Notes under the pieces: generated by a model
Told to the model about the DNA's origin: nothing
The model's database searches: none
The model's input: only the letters and a program-made list of their open reading frames with translations
Made by a program: the position numbers and the translations under genes
Assembly (NCBI GenBank): GCA_959600905.1
Contig: CAUGNO010000004.1
Location: 115,317 to 179,316, forward strand
From: UMGS1975 sp959600905
GTDB taxonomy: Bacteria; Bacillota; Clostridia; Christensenellales; QAND01
Length of the DNA: 64,000 nucleotides
Direction of reading: 5' to 3'
In this document: positions 59,525-64,000 of the stretch, piece after piece
Position numbering within the stretch: position 1 is the first letter of the stretch
Layout: each line of letters starts with the position of its first letter

Positions 59525-61276
59525 CTATTTTGTATCCTCCCTGGCAAACAGAGATTTGACCAAAGCTTCCTCAGGGGTGATAAACAATGTTTTTTGCGAA
59601 GTATAGGTAACAAACCCGGGTTTTGCACCGGAAGGCTTTCGGACATATTTGATCAACGTATAGTCGATGGGAACATTTTCCGAACGCCGGCCTTTGCTGT
59701 AAAAGGCGGCGATCTGCGCTGCCTGCTTCAATGTCTCCGTGGGTACATTGGAAGATTTGATAAGAACATGGCTGCCCGGCATTCCCTGCGCATGCAACCA
59801 TGTATCTGTGGATTTTGATAGCTTAAGGGTCACAAAATCGTTCTGCGCATTGTTTCTGCCGCAATACATATCGATGCCGTCGGTGGAAACAAAGTGAAGC
59901 GGTTGGGACTGGGCCGTCTGCCTACGCCGCCCTGCTTCCTGGGATGGGGGAATCAGACCTTCCTCCTGCAATTCATGCCGAATGTCCAAAAGCTGATCCA
60001 ATGTTTCGGCCTGCTGAACAGAAAACAAAACCCCTTCCAAATACTGATGTTCCGGCTCAATTTCGCGAATTTGCATCTCTGCCGCCTGCGAGGCCGAACG
60101 AAGCTTTTGATATCGCTTAAAGCGTTTCTGCGCATTTTCCTGGGCGCTAAGAGCGGGGTCATAGGACAATGTAACCATTGCATCCTGCGTATAGTCGTAC
60201 AATTCTATTTTGGCTTGATGCGGCGGAATCTGGTAGGCATAAGCTAAGATCAGCTCTCCTTCCATGCGCACACGCTCAAATGCATCGCTCTTGGCCAGAG
60301 TATCCTGCTGAATCTGCAGCCGTTTATATAGCTTTTGCAGCCTTGTTTGCAGCAGACTTGTCAACTGGGTGCGCTGACGTAGAATGGATTTTTCTAACCG
60401 CTTTGCCTCGTAATAGGCCAACATGGCGGCCTGCATGCTTTCCATAGACCGATATTCGCTTCCATCATTGGGCAAAAATGGGAAAACCCCCTCTACCTTC
60501 TGCCCCCCTCGATACAATAGGCAAGGCGTAAACGAATGAGTAAGCAGATCCTTTTGAAGCGTCAGCAGAATAGATGCAATGGATTGGCACACATCCTCTG
60601 GAAATGGGGCGTGTAGATCGGCTTCGTACCCTGCTTTGCGGCAAAGATACCGCGCTGCATAAGGGGAGATACCATAAAAGCCCGAGACAAGAGCATCAGA
60701 TAGCGCCGTAGCTTCAGGATGATGCAGAGCGGCTTCCAAACTGTCAAAAGAGGCAGATAATAGATCCTGCTTATGCTGCACAGGCGGCGCCTCATAACGA
60801 TCGCCGGGCAAAACGGTGCGCAGACTGGAAACGGAAGGAGGAATGCGCTTGGCACAGTCCAGGATTACGCCGTTGGGGCCCAAGAGGATCAGGTTGCTAT
60901 GCTTTCCCATCAATTCAGCAATAAGCGTTAGGCGCACTCTGGCGCCTAGATCGTCCAGTGCATCACAGACAATTTGCAAGATCCGATCGCAGCGTGGCGC
61001 GTTTATTTCCACAATGCGGGCATGCACCAGATGCTTACGCAGTATCATTAAAAATGTAAAGGGCTTTTCCGGCCCTTTTTCTGCTGTCTCTATCAAATGC
61101 GCCCTAGGGGATTCCGGTTCACAGCTTAGCAAGAGACGATGGTTATGCCCCTGTGCACGGATTGTTAAGACCACGGTTTGGCGAGATGGCTGTGCGATGC
61201 GCTCTATGCGCCCTCCCTGCAAGGATCGCTGTAATTCTGAGGCGCAAGCATATAGGCTGATGCCGTCTAGCTGCAA
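59525..61276 (-). CDS. rqcH: Ribosome quality control protein RqcH (NFACT family)
   Basis: A 583-residue NFACT protein that binds stalled 50S-peptidyl-tRNA and adds C-terminal Ala tails. It has the NFACT-N domain (LDGISLYACASELQ; ELMGKHSNLILL), a central coiled coil (about 270-420) and the NFACT-R/DUF814 domain with GRNNAQNDFVTLKLSK and TWLHAQGMPGSHVLI. I chose TTG 61276 because GAGGAGG precedes it at about eight bases and it gives the family start MQLDGI; ATG 61300 lies only a few bases from the predicted transcript start. Older names are fibronectin-binding protein or FbpA-like. Confidence 0.9.
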   Translation of the reverse strand: MQLDGISLYACASELQRSLQGGRIERIAQPSRQTVVLTIRAQGHNHRLLLSCEPESPRAHLIETAEKGPEKPFTFLMILRKHLVHARIVEINAPRCDRILQIVCDALDDLGARVRLTLIAELMGKHSNLILLGPNGVILDCAKRIPPSVSSLRTVLPGDRYEAPPVQHKQDLLSASFDSLEAALHHPEATALSDALVSGFYGISPYAARYLCRKAGYEADLHAPFPEDVCQSIASILLTLQKDLLTHSFTPCLLYRGGQKVEGVFPFLPNDGSEYRSMESMQAAMLAYYEAKRLEKSILRQRTQLTSLLQTRLQKLYKRLQIQQDTLAKSDAFERVRMEGELILAYAYQIPPHQAKIELYDYTQDAMVTLSYDPALSAQENAQKRFKRYQKLRSASQAAEMQIREIEPEHQYLEGVLFSVQQAETLDQLLDIRHELQEEGLIPPSQEAGRRRQTAQSQPLHFVSTDGIDMYCGRNNAQNDFVTLKLSKSTDTWLHAQGMPGSHVLIKSSNVPTETLKQAAQIAAFYSKGRRSENVPIDYTLIKYVRKPSGAKPGFVTYTSQKTLFITPEEALVKSLFAREDTK

Positions 61277-61309
61277 AACAAATTCCTCCTCTGTTTCCAT
61301 TTGCCTATA

Positions 61310-61318
61310 AGTATAGCA
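61310..61318 (-). promoter_or_regulatory. Extended -10 promoter of rqcH
   Basis: On the minus strand TGC-TATACT (TATACT complementary to 61310-61315). Its start point near 61304 leaves about 28 bases of leader for TTG 61276, supporting that start codon. No clear -35. Confidence 0.5.
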
Positions 61319-61346
61319 TTTTTCCTGGCTTCTGTGTGTTTTTGCT

Positions 61347-61374
61347 TTGCCAAAATCAAAACCCACGATATAAT
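61347..61374 (+). promoter_or_regulatory. Promoter of rph operon
   Basis: TTGCCA (61347-61352), 16-base spacer, TATAAT (61369-61374). It is divergent from the rqcH promoter. Confidence 0.75.
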
Positions 61375-61395
61375 AGAACAGCAAGGAGGAGAAAA

Positions 61396-62118
61396 ATGGA
61401 AAGATTGGATGGTAGAACGCCGGCGCAATTGCGCCCAGTTACAATAGAAATGGGTTTTCAAAAAAATGCCGCAGGCAGCTGTCTGGTTTCCTTTGGCAAT
61501 ACCAGGGTGATTTGTGCTGCCAGCGTAGAAAACAATGTGCCGCCTTTTTTAACAGGTAAGGGGAAAGGATGGCTGACGGCGGAGTATGCAATGCTGCCTG
61601 CCAGCACGCAAAGCCGAAAGCGGCGTGATGGTGTAAAGCAAGATGGGCGCAGTGTGGAGATTCAGAGGCTCATTGGCCGTTCGCTCCGCGCTGTTGTGGA
61701 TCTGGAAAAGCTGGGCGAACGTACCATCCGTCTGGATTGCGACGTTTTGGATGCGGATGGGGGCACGCGCACGGCCTCCATTACTGGCGCCTGGTGTGCG
61801 CTGGCCATGGCGGTAGAGGGATTGAAAAAACAAGGGCTGCTTCAGGAATCTCCGATTTTATCCCAGGTAGCGGCAGTCAGCTGCGGCGTGGTAGAGGATA
61901 CGCCGATTGTGGATCTTTGTTATGTGGAGGACAGCCATGCACAGGTGGATATGAACTTTGTCATGACTGGCCAGGGACAGTTTGTTGAAATACAAGGAAC
62001 AGGAGAGGGCAGAGCTTTTACCAGAGAAGAAATGCAGCAGATGCTTTGCATGGGACAAGCAGCCATAGAAACATTGTTTTTACAGCAAAAACAGGCATTG
62101 GAGGCATTGTACGAATGA
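61396..62118 (+). CDS. rph: Ribonuclease PH
   Basis: A 240-residue phosphorolytic 3' exoribonuclease that trims tRNA 3' ends. It starts RLDGRTPAQLRPVTIE, followed by GSCLVSFGNTRVICAASVE, the phosphate-binding RKRRDGVKQDGRSVEIQRLIGRSLRA, and CDVLDADGGTRTASITGA. AAGGAGGAG precedes ATG 61396. The stop overlaps rdgB (ATGA); rph-rdgB-yfcE is a standard clostridial trio. Confidence 0.96.
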   Translation: MERLDGRTPAQLRPVTIEMGFQKNAAGSCLVSFGNTRVICAASVENNVPPFLTGKGKGWLTAEYAMLPASTQSRKRRDGVKQDGRSVEIQRLIGRSLRAVVDLEKLGERTIRLDCDVLDADGGTRTASITGAWCALAMAVEGLKKQGLLQESPILSQVAAVSCGVVEDTPIVDLCYVEDSHAQVDMNFVMTGQGQFVEIQGTGEGRAFTREEMQQMLCMGQAAIETLFLQQKQALEALYE

Positions 62119-62708
62119 AATTACTGATTGCCAGCAATAATAAGGGAAAGCTGAAGGAGATTCAACAGCTACTAGGCAGCTTTTATCAAGAGATCGTAAC
62201 GCCAAAGGAGATAGGTCTTACCCTAGAAGTAGAGGAAAATGGGAAGACCTTTTTGGAAAATGCCCGGCTGAAGGCGCATGCGTTCGCAAAAGCTGCCAAA
62301 ATGGATGCCTTGGCAGATGATTCCGGATTGTGTGTCGATGCACTGGATGGCGCGCCAGGCGTATATTCTGCTAGGTTTGCAGGCAGCCATGGAGATGATG
62401 AAGCCAACAATGCTTTGTTGCTAAAAAAACTGGAGGGTGTGCCGGAAGAGAAGCGCACAGCTAGATTCGTTTGCTGCGTGGTGCTGGCATCGCCAGAGGG
62501 CGGGGAAATCTACGCGCAGGGAGAAAGCGAAGGCATTATCCTAACAGAGGCCCGTGGCGATGGAGGCTTTGGCTACGATCCGGTATTTTATGTGCCGGCC
62601 TATGATAAAACCTATGCAGAACTTTCTGCAGGGGAAAAAAACCAGATCAGCCATAGGGCCAGGGCTTTGCAGAGCCTAAAGGAAAAACAGGTGAAGCTGC
62701 ATGGCTAA
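62115..62708 (+). CDS. rdgB: dITP/XTP pyrophosphatase (RdgB/HAM1)
   Basis: A 197-residue house-cleaning enzyme that hydrolyses non-canonical purine NTPs. Signatures: LLIASNNKGKLKEI, ENARLKAHAFAKAA, ADDSGLCVDALDGAPGVYSARFAG, GDGGFGYDPVF and ISHRARALQSL. It starts within the rph stop and overlaps the next gene by eight bases. Confidence 0.96.
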   Translation: MKLLIASNNKGKLKEIQQLLGSFYQEIVTPKEIGLTLEVEENGKTFLENARLKAHAFAKAAKMDALADDSGLCVDALDGAPGVYSARFAGSHGDDEANNALLLKKLEGVPEEKRTARFVCCVVLASPEGGEIYAQGESEGIILTEARGDGGFGYDPVFYVPAYDKTYAELSAGEKNQISHRARALQSLKEKQVKLHG

Positions 62709-63183
62709 AATGTGTATCGGTGTGCTGTCGGATACGCATGGAAATCGACGCGCGTTTGAACGGGCCCTAGAGGCGATGGGGACGGTGGATCTGCTGCTGC
62801 ATGCGGGGGATTTTGCCAATGACGCCATCGTTATGGGCGATATCTATGGGATTCCGGTACAGACTGTAGCAGGAAACTGTGATTTTTTTGGTACTGCAGA
62901 GGAAGCCAAATTGTTTGAAATAGCGGGGCATACCATCCTGTTGGCGCATGGGCACCGCCAGCATGTGAAAAGCGGTTTGGAAGAGCTGTACGAGCTGGGC
63001 AGTGCCCATGGCGCAGATATATGCATTTTTGGCCACACGCATTGCCATGAAATCGAATGGCGGGGAAGTATGGTACTTATCAATCCTGGAAGCCCCAGCC
63101 AGCCGAGGGGCAGTAGGCCATCCTGCATACGAATGATGCTGGAAGATGGAATGCCGCCGGATATTCAGCTATTGATGCTGTAA
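62701..63183 (+). CDS. YfcE/MJ0936-type metallophosphoesterase
   Basis: A 160-residue phosphodiesterase with the metal motifs LSDTHGNRRAF, HAGDFAND, AGNCDF, LAHGHRQHV and IFGHTHCHE. Members hydrolyse model phosphodiesters; the natural substrate is unknown. It is the last protein gene of the window and no obvious terminator separates it from the tRNA promoter. Confidence 0.92.
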   Translation: MAKMCIGVLSDTHGNRRAFERALEAMGTVDLLLHAGDFANDAIVMGDIYGIPVQTVAGNCDFFGTAEEAKLFEIAGHTILLAHGHRQHVKSGLEELYELGSAHGADICIFGHTHCHEIEWRGSMVLINPGSPSQPRGSRPSCIRMMLEDGMPPDIQLLML

Positions 63184-63238
63184 AACGATGGGCGATATAA
63201 ACAAAGGCCCTTTATCAAGAAAAAATTGGGAAAAGCGG

Positions 63239-63267
63239 TTGACAAAAAGGACAGGCGTAAGTATAAT
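63239..63267 (+). promoter_or_regulatory. Promoter of the tRNA-Arg operon
   Basis: Perfect consensus TTGACA (63239-63244), 17-base spacer and TATAAT (63262-63267), ending about 22 bases before tRNA-Arg. Confidence 0.92.
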
Positions 63268-63288
63268 AAATCTCGTTCGCCTGTGCAT

Positions 63289-63365
63289 GCGCTTGTAGCT
63301 CAGCTGGAGAGAGCAACGGCCTTCTAAGCCGTGGGTCCGGGGTTCGAATCCCTGCAGGCGCGCCA
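63289..63365 (+). tRNA. tRNA-Arg (TCT)
   Basis: Full cloverleaf with acceptor GCGCTTG/CAGGCGC, anticodon loop CTTCTAA giving TCT (reads AGA/AGG), T-loop GGTTCGAATC and an encoded CCA. Confidence 0.96.
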
Positions 63366-63383
63366 ATATCTTTCCCATATATG

Positions 63384-63460
63384 GTGGGTATAGCTCAGTT
63401 GGTTAGAGCGCCAGGTTGTGGCCCTGGAGGCCGTGGGTTCGAGTCCCACTACTCACCCCA
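63384..63460 (+). tRNA. tRNA-His (GTG)
   Basis: Acceptor GTGGGTA/TACTCAC, anticodon GTG, encoded CCA. A G at 63383 opposite C at 63457 supplies the G-1:C73 pair that marks tRNA-His. Confidence 0.95.
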
Positions 63461-63492
63461 TCTTCATACTGTTATGCTTAGGAAAGATACGT

Positions 63493-63567
63493 TGGGGTGT
63501 CGCCAAGTGGTAAGGCACGGGACTTTGACTCCCGCATTCGTAGGTTCAAATCCTGCCACCCCAGCCA
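63493..63567 (+). tRNA. tRNA-Gln (TTG)
   Basis: Acceptor TGGGGTG/CACCCCA, anticodon TTG, T-loop GGTTCAAATCC and encoded GCCA end. Confidence 0.95.
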
Positions 63568-63573
63568 ACACAT

Positions 63574-63649
63574 GATCCATTAGCTCAGATGGTAGAGCAC
63601 CTGACTTTTAATCAGGGTGTCCGGAGTTCGAGTCTCCGATGGATCACCA
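63574..63649 (+). tRNA. tRNA-Lys (TTT)
   Basis: Acceptor GATCCAT/ATGGATC, anticodon loop CTTTTAA giving TTT, encoded ACCA end. Last of the first tRNA group. Confidence 0.96.
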
Positions 63650-63650
63650 A

Positions 63651-63680
63651 AAAACCCGAAACGTTCTGTTTCGGGTTTTT
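63651..63680 (+). terminator. Terminator after tRNA-Lys
   Basis: Stem AAAACCCGAAAC / GTTTCGGGTTTTT with GTTCT loop, then GCTTTT. It ends the four-tRNA transcript. Confidence 0.92.
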
Positions 63681-63799
63681 GCTTTTCTCTTTACTTAAAG
63701 AAAAACGGAATAGGATTATGGCGCATGGCATAGGATAGAGCATATCCGGTTCACAAAAATTGTTTTGCAGAAAATAATCTAAAAACTGGCAAAGAGTGG

Positions 63800-63828
63800 T
63801 TGACAAATCTATGAAAAGTGAGTAAAAT
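63800..63828 (+). promoter_or_regulatory. Promoter of the tRNA-Leu/Gly operon
   Basis: TTGACA (63800-63805), 17-base spacer, TAAAAT (63823-63828). The 120 bases between the tRNA-Lys terminator and this promoter show no gene. Confidence 0.85.
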
Positions 63829-63852
63829 TAACAACGTTGCTGATGCAAACGC

Positions 63853-63937
63853 GCGGGCGTGGCGGAATTGGCAGACGCGTTGGATTTAGGTTCCAATGCC
63901 ATCAGGCGTGGGAGTTCAAGTCTCTTCGCCCGCACCA
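63853..63937 (+). tRNA. tRNA-Leu (TAG)
   Basis: An 85-base class II tRNA with long variable arm; acceptor GCGGGCG/CGCCCGC, anticodon loop TTTAGGT giving TAG, encoded ACCA end. Confidence 0.95.
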
Positions 63938-63948
63938 ATTGCTATTAT

Positions 63949-64000
63949 GCGGTAGTAGCTCAGTGGTAGAGTGCCACCTTGCCAAGGTGGATGTCGCGAG
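63949..64000 (+). tRNA. tRNA-Gly (GCC), partial
   Basis: Acceptor 5' strand GCGGTAG, D-arm TAGCTCAGTGGTAGAG and anticodon stem-loop CCTTGCCAAGG with anticodon GCC. The window ends in the T-arm. Confidence 0.93.

Noticed and set aside
1..64000. CRISPR arrays, insertion sequences, prophage or integrated elements
   Set aside because: No regularly spaced repeats, transposase, integrase or phage genes were seen; gene order is that of a core chromosome.

Overview
The window reads as one continuous piece of chromosome from a spore-forming, low-GC Gram-positive bacterium of the class Clostridia. The evidence is Firmicutes-type operon order (rpsP-khpA-rimM-trmD-rplS-rbgA-rnhB; comM-dprA-topA-trmFO-hslVU; nusB to recN; scpAB; cmk-plsC-ispH/rpsA), a complete spoIIIA operon, sigK, spoIVB, spo0A, spoIIM and gerW, and an IspH-S1 fusion typical of Clostridia. 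TTG starts behind good ribosome binding sites are common. The family cannot be fixed from the sequence alone; an uncultured gut or anaerobic lineage is a guess. There is no insertion sequence, prophage, CRISPR array or integrase. Genes are dense and almost all on the + strand; the only clear minus-strand genes are at 59277-61276.

Layout. 1-4096: ribosome and tRNA maturation genes after the last codons of ffh. 4150-7887: a very large two-module GT-C glycosyltransferase. 7914-19520: DNA uptake, topology and proteolysis (comM, dprA, topA, trmFO, hslVU), then RNase J, a YlbF-family protein and MltG. 19646-23798: GtrA-like protein, SigK, endonuclease IV, aminopeptidase P, EF-P and a zinc-ribbon protein. 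23957-28598: spoIIIAA-AH with a very short SpoIIIAF. 28673-33624: Asp23/AmaP/DUF2273, NusB, a TsaD-like paralogue, exonuclease VII and prenyl diphosphate synthase. 33734-34315: a non-coding region I identify as an OLE RNA, followed by its membrane partner OapA and then dxs, tlyA, nadK, argR and recN. 40779-43540: spoIVB, a Spo0A whose receiver lacks the phosphoacceptor Asp, and spoIIM. 43552-52456: purine salvage, a catalytically degenerate DacF-like protein, lysA, a site-2 protease, scpAB, gerW and an intact DacB-like carboxypeptidase. 52538-59221: RluB, tandem histidine phosphatases, an HI0933 flavoprotein, Cmk, PlsC and IspH-S1. 59277-63183: a zinc ribbon and RqcH on the minus strand, then rph-rdgB-yfcE. 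63289-64000: six tRNA genes, the last cut by the window end.

How the genes work together. Three themes dominate: translation and RNA metabolism; isoprenoid synthesis by the MEP pathway (dxs, ispA, ispH) interleaved with the OLE RNA; and endospore formation, with master regulator, engulfment, feeding-tube channel, forespore signalling protease and late mother-cell sigma factor. The most unusual points are the OLE RNA/OapA pair with a visible terminal helix, the Spo0A with Ser at the position of Asp56, the DacF-like pseudoenzyme, the minimal SpoIIIAF, the internal promoter and start site that could make S1 separately from the IspH fusion, and histone-H1-like basic tails on TopA and RNase J.
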